Assembly (NCBI RefSeq): GCF_009796745.1
Contig: NZ_CP047024.1
Location: forward strand, 3,844,001 to 3,908,000
Direction: 5' to 3'
Source: Paraglaciecola sp. L1A13
GTDB lineage: Bacteria; Pseudomonadota; Gammaproteobacteria; Enterobacterales; Alteromonadaceae
DNA: 64,000 bases
The notes under the pieces were generated by a model that saw only the letters and a program-made list of their open reading frames with translations, ran no database searches and had not been told where the DNA came from. Below are positions 54,099 through 63,278 of the stretch, piece after piece. Every line of letters begins with the position of its first letter. Position 1 is the first letter of the stretch. The translations under genes were made by a program, and so were the position numbers.

Positions 54099-54306
54099 TA
54101 ATAATCATCATAACTCAATTATTGATACCCCTCTTTTAAGGTATCAGAGATCCACTCTGCTCGGGCCCTAAATACATATCCTTGACGCATATAGAACATC
54201 AAACTTGCCGTCACTTTTATTGGGAAATATCGAACAAGGTTAAGCAATTAATATTTCAGCCGAGGGTTATCAGCAATAACCCGAAACGCTCTTAAAACTG
54301 TCCGTA

Positions 54307-55398
54307 CTAATTACTTCTGCTAGCTGTTTTTCTTATGAAAGTCGGCAGAGAATACTTAATGAAGTTCATTGCAGGCTTCTCAAACAAAAGAAAAGACCCA
54401 ATCGAAGTTATCGTTAATATAACAAAAAATAACGTGAAATTGCTCAGTGGCGATAAGCCTAAATCGCCTACGATGTATTTCTCATAAATTTGATGGATTG
54501 GTATCTGTAATATATATAGTGAAAAGCTTGCCTCACCTAAAAGCAAAAGTGGCCGAGCACTAAACATTCGTATTAATTGCGAACGACATATAGACACTGC
54601 AATAATAAAAAGCAGAAACAACGGCGCGAAAAAGCTTGAACTGAAAGCAAATTCCAACTCAAAAAAGTTTGATATTTCAGTTTCGTTATTTAGTAAAATA
54701 ACTAATATTGCCGTACTTACACCAACAATAAAAAATGAAACAGTATTATTTGTAATCAAATAGTTCTTTTCTAAAACCCACATTGCACCATAAATCCCGA
54801 TGATAAAACTGCAAAAATGGGTGAGAGGAAAATAGTAGATTAAATCGTGTGAAAACGACGGGAACCCACCGTAGAAACCAGCAGATAAAACCCCTGTAGT
54901 TATTATTTGTGTAACACCCCACACCAACAATGAAGCTACCATCATATGTTTAACTGACAAATTTCGAGACTTAATGCCATATAATAAAAATGGAAACGTT
55001 AGATAAAAAAAAGCTTCTACAGAAAGTGACCATCCAGTTCCATTTATAGATAGAGGGTGAGGAGAGAACCAAGCCTGCAGGAGCGATAAATTTAAAACCA
55101 AGGATAAGTTATCTACCTCTTTCCCTTGTAAATAAGATGAAGTCACCATCAGAACTATCGCTAATATATAGACTGGCATTATTCTAGCTATCCTTGCCCA
55201 CCAGTACGATTTATTATTTATTTCTTTATTAAAATAGGATATTCCCATAACAAATCCTGACAGCACAAAGAAAAATGTCACCATTTGCGGTCCTGCGGCT
55301 AATGCACCACGAAAGCCAGTGGCATCAGTTCCAAAATGAAAAATAACAACTATTGAAGCCGCTATATATCTAAAAAAAGTTAATTCATCAATTCTCAT
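54307..55398 (-). CDS. Acyltransferase family 3 membrane protein (OafA/YrhL-like)
   Basis: The 363-residue protein has about ten membrane segments and the acyltransferase-3 signature: LTFFRYIAASIVVIFHFG at the N-terminus, with the catalytic His, FFFVLSGFVMG, and INGTGWSLSVEAFFYLTFP. Such enzymes acetylate or succinylate polysaccharides such as O-antigen, exopolysaccharide or peptidoglycan. The gene is visibly more AT-rich than its neighbours, and no polysaccharide genes are near it, so it may have been acquired. Substrate unknown. Confidence 0.85.
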   Translation of the reverse strand: MRIDELTFFRYIAASIVVIFHFGTDATGFRGALAAGPQMVTFFFVLSGFVMGISYFNKEINNKSYWWARIARIMPVYILAIVLMVTSSYLQGKEVDNLSLVLNLSLLQAWFSPHPLSINGTGWSLSVEAFFYLTFPFLLYGIKSRNLSVKHMMVASLLVWGVTQIITTGVLSAGFYGGFPSFSHDLIYYFPLTHFCSFIIGIYGAMWVLEKNYLITNNTVSFFIVGVSTAILVILLNNETEISNFFELEFAFSSSFFAPLFLLFIIAVSICRSQLIRMFSARPLLLLGEASFSLYILQIPIHQIYEKYIVGDLGLSPLSNFTLFFVILTITSIGSFLLFEKPAMNFIKYSLPTFIRKTASRSN

Positions 55399-55887
55399 TA
55401 TTCACTCATACCTGAAATTATTTAAGACTGTTAACCTCCTCTGCAACAAAGCAAATTTGATGACGTTTTTTAGCCGTCAGTGCAATAAAGTGACAGCAAA
55501 TTTGTTTAGACGGTACCTGCTGCTAATCACTAGAGCATTATTTACAAATAGTCTTTTCTATTCTTGTAATTTCATTAGAGATAACGAATACCTGGGTATA
55601 CAGAAATATAATCTGCAGTGCATACTTTTTTAACAAAAAAGACGCAAAAAAAGTAATAAATAACAAATCGTTGCTCTTTATTAATTTTGACGAACCATTT
55701 TATTTCCTCGCAGCACCCTAGTGTCACAGGCCTGCACAAGATTTAATACAATTCAAATAAATGTCGCGAGTGAACCGTATATGCATCATAAGTGTTTGCA
55801 GGAAAGTAGCTCGCCCTAGTTAGAGTTTGGAAAATACCATAAATAACAACGAGCAAAACTTATATAATATACATTAGTACGCGGATT
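55399..55887. other. AT-rich intergenic region
   Basis: 489 bases between two minus-strand genes, strongly AT-rich. I see no open frame with family resemblance, no inverted repeat ends, and no terminator of good quality. Confidence 0.5.
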
Positions 55888-56283
55888 CTATAGCGTCGGG
55901 ATCGGTGTTAGCGCTTTAGTAAACAACCGATTCTGCTTGGCATACATCCATGTCACCACAAAAAACACTAATGCCACTGCAGCACAAATTAATTCAAATT
56001 GATCCCCAAGTATCTCTCGATATTTCTTGGACCAAAACAAAGCAAAAAAGCCATGAGCGGTCAGCAAAAATCCACACCAGAAATTAATCCGTTTTGCCCA
56101 GTTAGTTTGAGTCAAACCATACCAAGCCAAATTCCCAAGCAGCACAGTGACAACCAACAAGATCGTAGGAATAATATAATGCTTACCGATGGCAAAGGTT
56201 TGCAATACACCCAAAGCCGTAATTAAAGCTAGCAACGCCATAAACCAATCTAAAGAATTTGCCCAACTAAGTGATTTTTTCAT
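55888..56283 (-). CDS. Small membrane protein of unknown function
   Basis: A 131-residue protein with four membrane segments: LDWFMALLALITALGVLQTF, IIPTILLVVTVLLGNLAWYG, INFWCGFLLTAHGFFALFW, and ELICAAVALVFFVVTWMYA. I do not recognise the family. It has an ATG at 56283. No functional hint comes from the neighbours. Confidence 0.6.
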   Translation of the reverse strand: MKKSLSWANSLDWFMALLALITALGVLQTFAIGKHYIIPTILLVVTVLLGNLAWYGLTQTNWAKRINFWCGFLLTAHGFFALFWSKKYREILGDQFELICAAVALVFFVVTWMYAKQNRLFTKALTPIPTL

Positions 56284-56390
56284 AATGCCGCCGTTATTAT
56301 TATTGTGGGGCTTATGCTACTGCAAAATATTGGGTAAACACCAGTGCAAAATAAACTAAGCTCATACGCAGCAGACATACTGTTGCGAAT

Positions 56391-56753
56391 TTATTGCTTT
56401 ACTAACATTACGTCACGGGTCCCATCATCAAGCATACAGTCACTTTCAATTGCGTTTATTTTATTGTCGACCGTTCTATCAAACGCCCCTGTTGCAATGG
56501 CCGCACGACTACCGTACTCCCCTAAAATAACGTTCAGTAAAATTGAAGTTGGCAAGACAGAAGCAACACCATTAACTAATTTTTCTCGCGTCGTCGTTTT
56601 TTGTAATTCAAGGGTCGCAATATCGAGATGAGCTTGAGCACAATCAACAGCCTTATTCAAATGTCCCTGAACCTGTTCATGGCGCTTTACGGCTGACGCA
56701 CAGCCTGACAAAAAGAACAACGCTATGATCGCTAGCATCAGTAATGATTTCAT
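56391..56753 (-). CDS. Small lipoprotein of unknown function
   Basis: The 120-residue protein has a lipoprotein signal peptide with the lipobox LSGC at residues 15-18, so it is probably anchored to a membrane by lipid at Cys18. The mature part is small, with two Cys (VDCAQ and DCMLDD). I do not recognise the family. Confidence 0.65.
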   Translation of the reverse strand: MKSLLMLAIIALFFLSGCASAVKRHEQVQGHLNKAVDCAQAHLDIATLELQKTTTREKLVNGVASVLPTSILLNVILGEYGSRAAIATGAFDRTVDNKINAIESDCMLDDGTRDVMLVKQ

Positions 56754-56916
56754 ATGAAATAGCCGTCAGCTTAAAAATTAATGACCGCAGTGTAGACAGG
56801 TTATTTTTCAAACAAAAGGGTGTCGCAGTTATTGTTAATGAATAGTGATACCCGGTATACTTTTGTGATAATTAGCAGCGCAAAGCGAGCCAGCTTCCAA
56901 CTTTTAAAGCGAAGGT

Positions 56917-57180
56917 TTAGGACACTAATGCGCTAATCGACACGAGGATGAAAGTTTCAAAAGGTGTTTTGTAAAATAAGTGGCCAAACTCAACGGTAAA
57001 ATCGTATTGATTGTAACGGACTTTCAACAACCCATCTTTTACGCGGAAGGTATTACCATAATTATCCCCTGTTGGGTGGTGATTAATTTTCACCACCCTA
57101 TCATCTAAATTTTTACCATTAAAAAGAGTTACCCATTCATGTGGCTCGTTATTATTTGAGTGGGTATATGCATTAGAATT
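56917..57180 (-). pseudogene. Truncated DUF1080 (3-keto-disaccharide hydrolase-like) remnant
   Basis: Reading the minus strand from about 57180 down to the TAA at 56917 gives an open frame without a start codon. It carries EWVTLFNGKNLDDRVVKINH, GDNYGNTFRVKDGLLKV and FGHLFYKTPF, the N-terminal signature of DUF1080/3-keto-disaccharide-hydrolase proteins, then quickly loses similarity and stops after about 87 codons; full members have over 180 residues. There is no signal peptide, Met or ribosome site, and its upstream end overlaps the end of the MipA-like gene. It is a broken fragment left by deletion. Confidence 0.65.
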
Positions 57181-58015
57181 TATATAAATAAGCTATCATT
57201 AACTTATTTTCGGTGGCGCTATCCACTAACGGGCTGTCTTTTATCTCGTCACCTAGACTCGTGATACTGCCATCAATAAAAACCGAACTGCTTCTATCAA
57301 ACAGGTATGCCACGCGCACGCCGAGTTCTATGTTCACGGTCGCCTCACCGGTATAAGCTGAGCGAGCAACAGTGGCCTCATGGGACTGAACACCGTATTG
57401 AAAATCAACGTAATTGTCATCCAACCAAACAGCGACAATGCGCGGCGAAACCATAATTTGCTGGTCGAATATCCATCTTTTGTCTACACCAAGGCTGAAA
57501 TAATATCCATCTCTGTCGCCTGATACGTCGCTCATCCATTGGGCGTACACATCGAGCCAAGGGTTTTGCCACTGGGCTTTAGCGCCTATACCAAAGCCGC
57601 CTTCTCGCTCGTCCATTCCCTGTAAAATCGGGGTATCATCAATGTCATCATCATCGTAGCCTCCAAAATCGTAACGACCGGTGAGACTAAATTTTATTTG
57701 CTGAGCCTTATCGATTATCACGCTAGGCAGTTTGATGTCGATACTTGGACCAAACCAGCGGACATATTGGCTTTCGTAACTTAAAAATGGAATGACAACG
57801 GTGTTCCTATCAATACCTGTAATGCCCTGTTGCTGGCTTATTGCACCTATTCCAATCCCCCATCGAGAAGTATTATTATCTGGTCTACCCCCTCTATATT
57901 CAGCAGCGTTAGCGAGCGCCATTACAGGAGCGCAGAATCCCAAGACCAAGATCAGAGTGCTGGACGTTATTCGGTGCTTGAATACAGTAATATTGGATAA
58001 ATAGGGTATTGGCAT
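57173..58015 (-). CDS. MipA/OmpV-family outer-membrane protein
   Basis: The 280-residue exported protein has a signal peptide (about residues 15-36) and the MipA/OmpV fold: SRWGIGIGAISQQQG at the start, IPFLSYESQYVRWFGPSID, DEREGGFGIGAKAQW, and a C-terminal strand ending AYLYKF. MipA is a scaffold for wall enzymes in E. coli, while other members act in osmo- or host-related roles; the role here is unknown. Its last bases overlap the upstream end of the DUF1080 remnant. Confidence 0.78.
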   Translation of the reverse strand: MPIPYLSNITVFKHRITSSTLILVLGFCAPVMALANAAEYRGGRPDNNTSRWGIGIGAISQQQGITGIDRNTVVIPFLSYESQYVRWFGPSIDIKLPSVIIDKAQQIKFSLTGRYDFGGYDDDDIDDTPILQGMDEREGGFGIGAKAQWQNPWLDVYAQWMSDVSGDRDGYYFSLGVDKRWIFDQQIMVSPRIVAVWLDDNYVDFQYGVQSHEATVARSAYTGEATVNIELGVRVAYLFDRSSSVFIDGSITSLGDEIKDSPLVDSATENKLMIAYLYKF

Positions 58016-58190
58016 AAAGCGTTCTCCAAGCTAAATCAAACCCGCTATAATATTCGGCGATTGCTAATGATCATGCGCGTATAATCATTACATTTTAGTC
58101 AGGCTGCAACACATTCCTAAACGTGGAACGGTTAAAGATAGGTATACCCACCCCATAAAGCCCTATGGATATAACGGGGCGAGAGCGGGA

Positions 58191-58715
58191 TTAAAACATC
58201 CCCAACGTCACAATCAACTTGCCATTTTCTACTACGACTGACTCTAGCGTTGCTTTGGCTAATTTTTGTTTTAGATCAGCATCATTTAACACATAAATAG
58301 GACGTGACTCTAAAATAGTCCCCACCACAGATTGCAGCAGTTTCTTAATCTCATTTTGCTGGCTCTGGGACACTTTATGTAAGTTCAGCTCCACCAGCTT
58401 AGCATTGGTAAAATACAACGCGCCCTGCTCTTGGTTATACGCCAGGCTACCAGTGATGTAGGTACTGCCTGTACCACCATATGCGCCTAGAGCACTAGCC
58501 TTAATATTTGCCCCGATACCTATTTCATTAGTAGCATCGAGCAAATTGAGACGCGGTTCAGACAGAGTCATGGTCACAAAAAACTTGGTTCGTGTCATGG
58601 GCATGATGGTATTTACCATCTCTTGTAGTTCGGCTTCAGTAAACTCTTTGGTATAGGCATTGGCCTGCGACCAGCTGAGCGTTAAGGAAATTATAAGCCC
58701 AAATAAATACTTCAA
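58191..58715 (-). CDS. DUF1439 (YceB-like) periplasmic protein
   Basis: The 174-residue protein has a signal peptide (residues 1-20, ending ANAY) and a domain like E. coli YceB/DUF1439: FTEAELQEMVNTIMPMTRTK, then LSEPRLNLLDATNEIGIGAN, and a closing GKLIVTLGMF. YceB is a lipoprotein; here no lipobox Cys is present, so this version is probably soluble in the periplasm. A lipid-binding tubular fold is known for this family; no function can be stated. Confidence 0.75.
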   Translation of the reverse strand: MKYLFGLIISLTLSWSQANAYTKEFTEAELQEMVNTIMPMTRTKFFVTMTLSEPRLNLLDATNEIGIGANIKASALGAYGGTGSTYITGSLAYNQEQGALYFTNAKLVELNLHKVSQSQQNEIKKLLQSVVGTILESRPIYVLNDADLKQKLAKATLESVVVENGKLIVTLGMF

Positions 58716-58960
58716 TCATCACCCCTTTTTCTGCTACTTTTCACTTCAAATTGTCTAGCATTGATACTACCTCTTGCCATTGGTTGTATGCCAGCATTTC
58801 ATTTAAACACGAAGGTTAGTTATCATTCATTTTTTGAATAATGTCGAATAGTCTAATTTAGCGCAGAAAATTCTGATAAAAGGCTAGTTTTTAGGCAAAC
58901 CTTTGATAATGTAATTCCTTTGATCACTCAACTAAACCGACGTAATATAAGGAGCATCCC

Positions 58961-60232
58961 ATGAAAAAGGAAACGATCTGCATTCACGAGGGTTATGTAA
59001 CCGACCCTACAACCAAGTCCTGCGCTGTCCCAATTTACCAAACCGTTGCTTATGAGTTCGATAATGCTCAACACGGTGCAGATTTATTCGATTTAGCCGT
59101 TCCTGGCAATATTTACACCCGTATTATGAATCCCACGTGGGATGTGCTTGAAAAACGTGTGGCTGCCCTTGAAGGTGGTGTTGCAGCGCTGGTTGTTTCA
59201 GCGGGAAGTGCTGCCATTAACTATGCTATTTTAACCATCGCAGAAGCGGGCGATAACATAGTAGCGACTCCGCAATTATACGGTGGCACCTACACCTTAT
59301 TCGCGCATTTATTGCCTAAATTAGGTATAGAGGTGCGCTTCGCAGATTCAGATAAAGCCGAAGATTTAGCCAAGCTAATGGATGATAAAACCAAAGCGGT
59401 TTTCTGCGAAACCATCGGCAACCCCGCAGGTAACATAGTCGACATTGAGCCCATTGCCACAATGGCCCATGAACATGGCGTACCATTAATCGTCGATAAC
59501 ACCGTCGCCACTCCAGCACTATTAAACCCAATTGAATATGGCGCAGACATAGTCGTACACTCGCTGACCAAATACATGGGTGGCCATGGCAATTCATTGG
59601 GCGGTATTATCGTTGATTCAGGCAAATTTCCATGGACAGAGCATAAGAAACGCTTTGCTATGCTAAATGAGCCCGAGCCTGCTTATCACGGCGTAGTGTA
59701 TACCCGAGAATTTGGTGCGGCAGCATTTATTGCCCGAGCGCGCACCGTTCCTTTGAGAAATACCGGAGCCGCGTTATCCCCAATTAATGCATTTATGCTG
59801 ATGCAAGGCATGGAAACCTTACCCCTGCGCATGGAACGTCATTGTGATAACGCCATAGCAGTTGCAAGGTATTTAAAAGCCCATCCAAAAGTAGAATGGG
59901 TCAGTTATGCGGGTCTTGAAGGGGATAAGTATTATGACATGGCGCAAAAATACCTTAACGGTCGTCCATCATCCTTAATGACCTTTGGTATCAAAGGCGG
60001 TTTTGATGCTGGGGTGAAGTTTTACGATGCCCTTAAGCTTATCAAACGTTTAGTGAATATTGGTGATACCAAAACCCTCGCTTGCCACCCAGCCTCGACG
60101 ACCCATAGACAATTAAATGAAGGTGAACTAAAAAGTGCGGGTATCAGTTCAGAAATGCTGCGCTTATGCATAGGAATTGAGCATATCGATGACATACAAG
60201 CAGACTTAGAACAGGCGTTTGACGCTGTGTAA
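58961..60232 (+). CDS. O-acetylhomoserine sulfhydrylase-like PLP enzyme
   Basis: The 423-residue enzyme belongs to the cystathionine gamma-synthase family. The PLP lysine lies in VVHSLTKYMGGHGNSLGG, with the upstream NIYTRIMNPTWDVLEKRVAA, VSAGSAAINYAI, and SLMTFGIKGG. The length and the motif IYTRIMNPTW fit O-acetylhomoserine sulfhydrylase (MetY) better than MetB, so it probably makes homocysteine from O-acetylhomoserine and sulfide. No other methionine gene is nearby. The ATG has AAGGAGC upstream. Confidence 0.85.
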   Translation: MKKETICIHEGYVTDPTTKSCAVPIYQTVAYEFDNAQHGADLFDLAVPGNIYTRIMNPTWDVLEKRVAALEGGVAALVVSAGSAAINYAILTIAEAGDNIVATPQLYGGTYTLFAHLLPKLGIEVRFADSDKAEDLAKLMDDKTKAVFCETIGNPAGNIVDIEPIATMAHEHGVPLIVDNTVATPALLNPIEYGADIVVHSLTKYMGGHGNSLGGIIVDSGKFPWTEHKKRFAMLNEPEPAYHGVVYTREFGAAAFIARARTVPLRNTGAALSPINAFMLMQGMETLPLRMERHCDNAIAVARYLKAHPKVEWVSYAGLEGDKYYDMAQKYLNGRPSSLMTFGIKGGFDAGVKFYDALKLIKRLVNIGDTKTLACHPASTTHRQLNEGELKSAGISSEMLRLCIGIEHIDDIQADLEQAFDAV

Positions 60233-60249
60233 AAGCGCTAACAATATCA

Positions 60250-60285
60250 GCCCGCTGGTTCGAATGAATGAACCAGTCGGCTTTT
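60250..60285 (+). terminator. Terminator of the sulfhydrylase-like gene
   Basis: GCCCGCTGGTTC pairs with GAACCAGTCGGC (one mismatch, one G-U pair) around an eight-base loop and is followed by TTTT. Confidence 0.7.
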
Positions 60286-60426
60286 GCACGCAAGGGAACC
60301 CTATCAATTGTTTAACTTATAGCGCCTTGCTCACAAAAAAATATCTAAAAGTCATGATATTTAAAAATTGCTCAACATATAATCCAACTTAAATAAGCTT
60401 AAACGTATCCACGGAACTGGAAAAAT

Positions 60427-60813
60427 ATGACCTACCTGCAACTAGCCTATTTTCACCTTGCCACAGTATTGCCTGCATTTTTAATAGGAACGTATTTACT
60501 GGCCAATCGTAAAGGCACGCCAAAACACCGTTTATTGGGCAAAATTTATATGAGCTTAATGCTAATAACTGCGCTTTCAACGTTGTTTATGAGAGCCGAA
60601 GTAGGCCCTATGATCATTGGTCACTTTGGCTATGTGCACCTGTTCAGTTTGTTGGTTTTATATGCCGTACCCAGCGCTTATATTGCGGTTCGTAAAGGTA
60701 ATATCGCTAAGCATAAACGCAGTATGGTGTTGCTCTATGTTGGGGCGATACTCCTCGCTGGCGGTTTTACCTTTATGCCCGGCAGAATGATGCATACCTG
60801 GTTTTTTGGCTGA
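60427..60813 (+). CDS. DUF2306 membrane protein
   Basis: The 128-residue protein has four membrane segments and the DUF2306 pattern: YFHLATVLPAFLIGTYLL, KHRLLGKIYMSLMLITALST, IGHFGYVHLFSLLVLYAV, then KHKRSMVLLYVGAILLAG. His residues in these segments may bind a cofactor. Function unknown. Confidence 0.8.
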   Translation: MTYLQLAYFHLATVLPAFLIGTYLLANRKGTPKHRLLGKIYMSLMLITALSTLFMRAEVGPMIIGHFGYVHLFSLLVLYAVPSAYIAVRKGNIAKHKRSMVLLYVGAILLAGGFTFMPGRMMHTWFFG

Positions 60814-60909
60814 TTGCGGGCGAAAACAAGCAATACTATAAAAGAAGAAAAGAGATACTAGGTTACCCTTTGTTTTTAGGCCTAGTATCGCTCAAAGCAT
60901 CCGATTACT

Positions 60910-62016
60910 TTATAAGGATACTTCCTGCTGCATTTTTACAACGCCTGTATCATCTTTAATGCTCATCGTCACTTTTGGATGCTTGTCACTCCAGTCAATA
61001 TCCAGCACCCCATAATTGGCTTTGGAAAACCCTTGACCCACGCGATGCTTGTTTGGACTCACTTGCTTCCACTCTTCCGTTAAACCCGACGAGGTCATTT
61101 CCCAAAGAGCTTGACCGTTTTCAAAGTGGACCTGGCTAAGCTCACTCCAGTGCGTATCGCCACTGACAATGACCAAATTGCTGATTTCATACTTCACTAA
61201 CAGATCAAGCAAGCGTTGACGCTCTATTGGGAAGTTGGCCCATGACTCCCATCCACTAAATTCCGGTAAAAGCTGTAAACTTGAGGCTAAAATTCGCACA
61301 TCTGCCGGTTGTTGCAACTGTTCTTCTAGCCATTGCCATTGAGCATTACCGAGCATTTTTTGACTTGCATCTGTGTGCGGCAAGTACGGTCCTAAATGTT
61401 GCGGGGCTTTTACCTGCCTATATTCGCTAGGCGTAACATGGGCTAACGCATCTCGGTTCCACCGTAAATCAGGCATGATGACTTGTATCCGCTTGGGGGC
61501 GCTGCCGAACATGTAGCTAGTATAAATACCATCAGACCGGGTACGTCTGATACTATCTTGTGGCTCGTTAAAATAATCGAGCATAATTTGACGTGAGGCT
61601 TCTTTCTGCGGATAGGTTTTCCCCCCATCGTTTTGACCGAAATCGTGGTCATCCCACATACCAATAGTTGGTGTAGCAGCAAGCATTTTCTGCATGCCGG
61701 GCTTAGCCCATTGCTTTTGATATTTAGCCTTCAGCAAAGCCATATCTTCGGTATCACCGTAAATATTATCCCCCAACAACATTAATAAATCGGCCTGCTC
61801 TTCTAGCATCGGTTGCCAAATAGGCTGGTCTTTATCTTGGTGTGAGCATGAGCCAATCAACACCTTGAATTGATGTTTGTCTGCAGAACTGACTGTCAGT
61901 ACATTAGTACTATTGGGCGCTGGTGCATCGCTGCTAATGGGCATTGATGTAGTGGTGCAAGCGACACTGGTGAGACAGAATGCACTCGCAATACATATTT
62001 TAATTGATTTCATCAT
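60910..62016 (-). CDS. PhoD-like alkaline phosphatase (lipoprotein)
   Basis: The 368-residue protein starts with a lipoprotein signal peptide (lipobox SVAC at 17-20). PhoD-family metal motifs follow: LLMLLGDNIYGDT, GMWDDHDFGQND, and VIVSGDTHWSELSQ. PhoD enzymes are calcium- and iron-dependent phosphatases and phosphodiesterases. It lies two bases after the stop of the alkaline-phosphatase-superfamily gene at 62019, and both follow a TonB receptor gene, which together suggest phosphoester scavenging at the cell surface or in the periplasm. Confidence 0.85.
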   Translation of the reverse strand: MMKSIKICIASAFCLTSVACTTTSMPISSDAPAPNSTNVLTVSSADKHQFKVLIGSCSHQDKDQPIWQPMLEEQADLLMLLGDNIYGDTEDMALLKAKYQKQWAKPGMQKMLAATPTIGMWDDHDFGQNDGGKTYPQKEASRQIMLDYFNEPQDSIRRTRSDGIYTSYMFGSAPKRIQVIMPDLRWNRDALAHVTPSEYRQVKAPQHLGPYLPHTDASQKMLGNAQWQWLEEQLQQPADVRILASSLQLLPEFSGWESWANFPIERQRLLDLLVKYEISNLVIVSGDTHWSELSQVHFENGQALWEMTSSGLTEEWKQVSPNKHRVGQGFSKANYGVLDIDWSDKHPKVTMSIKDDTGVVKMQQEVSL

Positions 62017-62018
62017 CT

Positions 62019-63188
62019 TTACTTTTTGTTATTAACGGGGCTGGGGCTAATCAGCATGGCCTGACCAATAGGGCGACCATTGACGCTAGCAAATGTTGCT
62101 GGATTTTGTTTGAGTAACTGTAACACAGTTGCTGCAACCTGATTGAGGCTGAAAGTGTCGCTGTTTTGTAGCTCTCCCTTAGGTGCTATATCCGGACCGA
62201 TCGCCGCCATCCACACTTGATTTGAACCAACAATTCCCATTTCATATTGTGCTAAATTATCTAAGTAACCTCTTGTCGCTTTAGGACTAGCATGGTGCTG
62301 CCAAGTCTCATTAGTCTCTCCGCGTCCATGGTCAACGGTAATGACCAAGTTAGTGTTATCTTTATATTGTGCCATCGACTGAAGTTGCTGCCATAAACGC
62401 GCAATGAACTGGTCACTGCGATGAGCCGAACTAAGATAAGCTGGATAATCACCATCATGGGCAAAGTCGTCTGTTTCGCCTAATGCAACATAAATGACTT
62501 TAGGCTGCTTAGCGCGAATATACTCTTGAGCAAAACCCACTGTAAACGCATCGAGTCGCACATTATGCCAAGGGCTTGGTATATCACTTTGTAATTGATT
62601 TAACCACTGGACGTAGGGCGTTAAGCCAGCCCAGTCTGCAGGCATAAAGCCAGCATTGAGCGGCAAATTGCTACGTTTTGTATTGATAATGGCTGGAAAT
62701 ACATCCCAACTACCAAATGCCGCAACTTGACCTTCGTACCCTTGCTGGGTATTTAACCATTCTAAAAATGTCACATTAGGATTAGCAACTGGCTTATTAG
62801 AATCAATGCGTGGGTCCGCCTTACCCGTTAATATTTCATTGTATCCTGGGTAAGAAAACCACCAATTATTACTCACCTCCATGGCCGATTGCTTATCACG
62901 ATTGCCGATAAGCAAACCGTCTTTGGCAATGACGTTCCATAAAAAGGGCATCAGTTTTTGACGCTTTTCGTTTAGCGTCTGGCCGTTGAATTCATGAGCC
63001 ATTATCTCAGCATGACTGGTAAATTCTGGCTGCTCTAACAAGCTTGCTTCATAACCTCGAAAGACTTCTTGCCAACGTAGTCCATCGATACTGATAATTA
63101 ACACATTATCCGCACTGTACGCAGGTGAACTGAGTAAAATAGCTAGCAAGGTTTGGCACAATATCGCAATTCGTTTTAACTGTTTCAT
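62019..63188 (-). CDS. Secreted alkaline phosphatase-superfamily enzyme (phosphodiesterase/pyrophosphatase-like)
   Basis: The 389-residue protein has a signal peptide (about 1-25, ending PAYSAD) and the metal motifs of the alkaline-phosphatase superfamily: VLIISIDGLRWQEVFRG at the start, ETDDFAHDGDYPAYLSSAHR, and TVDHGRGETNETWQHHAS. The layout is like nucleotide pyrophosphatase/phosphodiesterase enzymes. The ATG at 63188 gives a proper signal peptide; a longer reading to 63269 is rejected. It is the partner of the PhoD-like gene, two bases apart. Confidence 0.8.
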   Translation of the reverse strand: MKQLKRIAILCQTLLAILLSSPAYSADNVLIISIDGLRWQEVFRGYEASLLEQPEFTSHAEIMAHEFNGQTLNEKRQKLMPFLWNVIAKDGLLIGNRDKQSAMEVSNNWWFSYPGYNEILTGKADPRIDSNKPVANPNVTFLEWLNTQQGYEGQVAAFGSWDVFPAIINTKRSNLPLNAGFMPADWAGLTPYVQWLNQLQSDIPSPWHNVRLDAFTVGFAQEYIRAKQPKVIYVALGETDDFAHDGDYPAYLSSAHRSDQFIARLWQQLQSMAQYKDNTNLVITVDHGRGETNETWQHHASPKATRGYLDNLAQYEMGIVGSNQVWMAAIGPDIAPKGELQNSDTFSLNQVAATVLQLLKQNPATFASVNGRPIGQAMLISPSPVNNKK

Positions 63189-63232
63189 AAGGATCTCATC
63201 AGTATTGAGTGGAGTGGACTGAACATAAATAG

Positions 63233-63258
63233 AAAAGGCGAGCTTAAGCTCGCCTTTT
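63233..63258 (-). terminator. Terminator of the TonB receptor gene
   Basis: A perfect 26-base palindrome built on GGCGAGCTTAAGCTCGCC, flanked by A and T runs, lies 20 bases after the receptor stop. It separates the receptor from the two phosphatase genes, which may then need partial read-through or their own promoter. Confidence 0.8.
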
Positions 63259-63278
63259 TTAGCATTCACACAACGTTT

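Noticed and set aside
59290..59625. Minus-strand frames opposite the sulfhydrylase-like gene
   Set aside because: Shadows of a strongly coding region; no ribosome site and no protein family resemblance.
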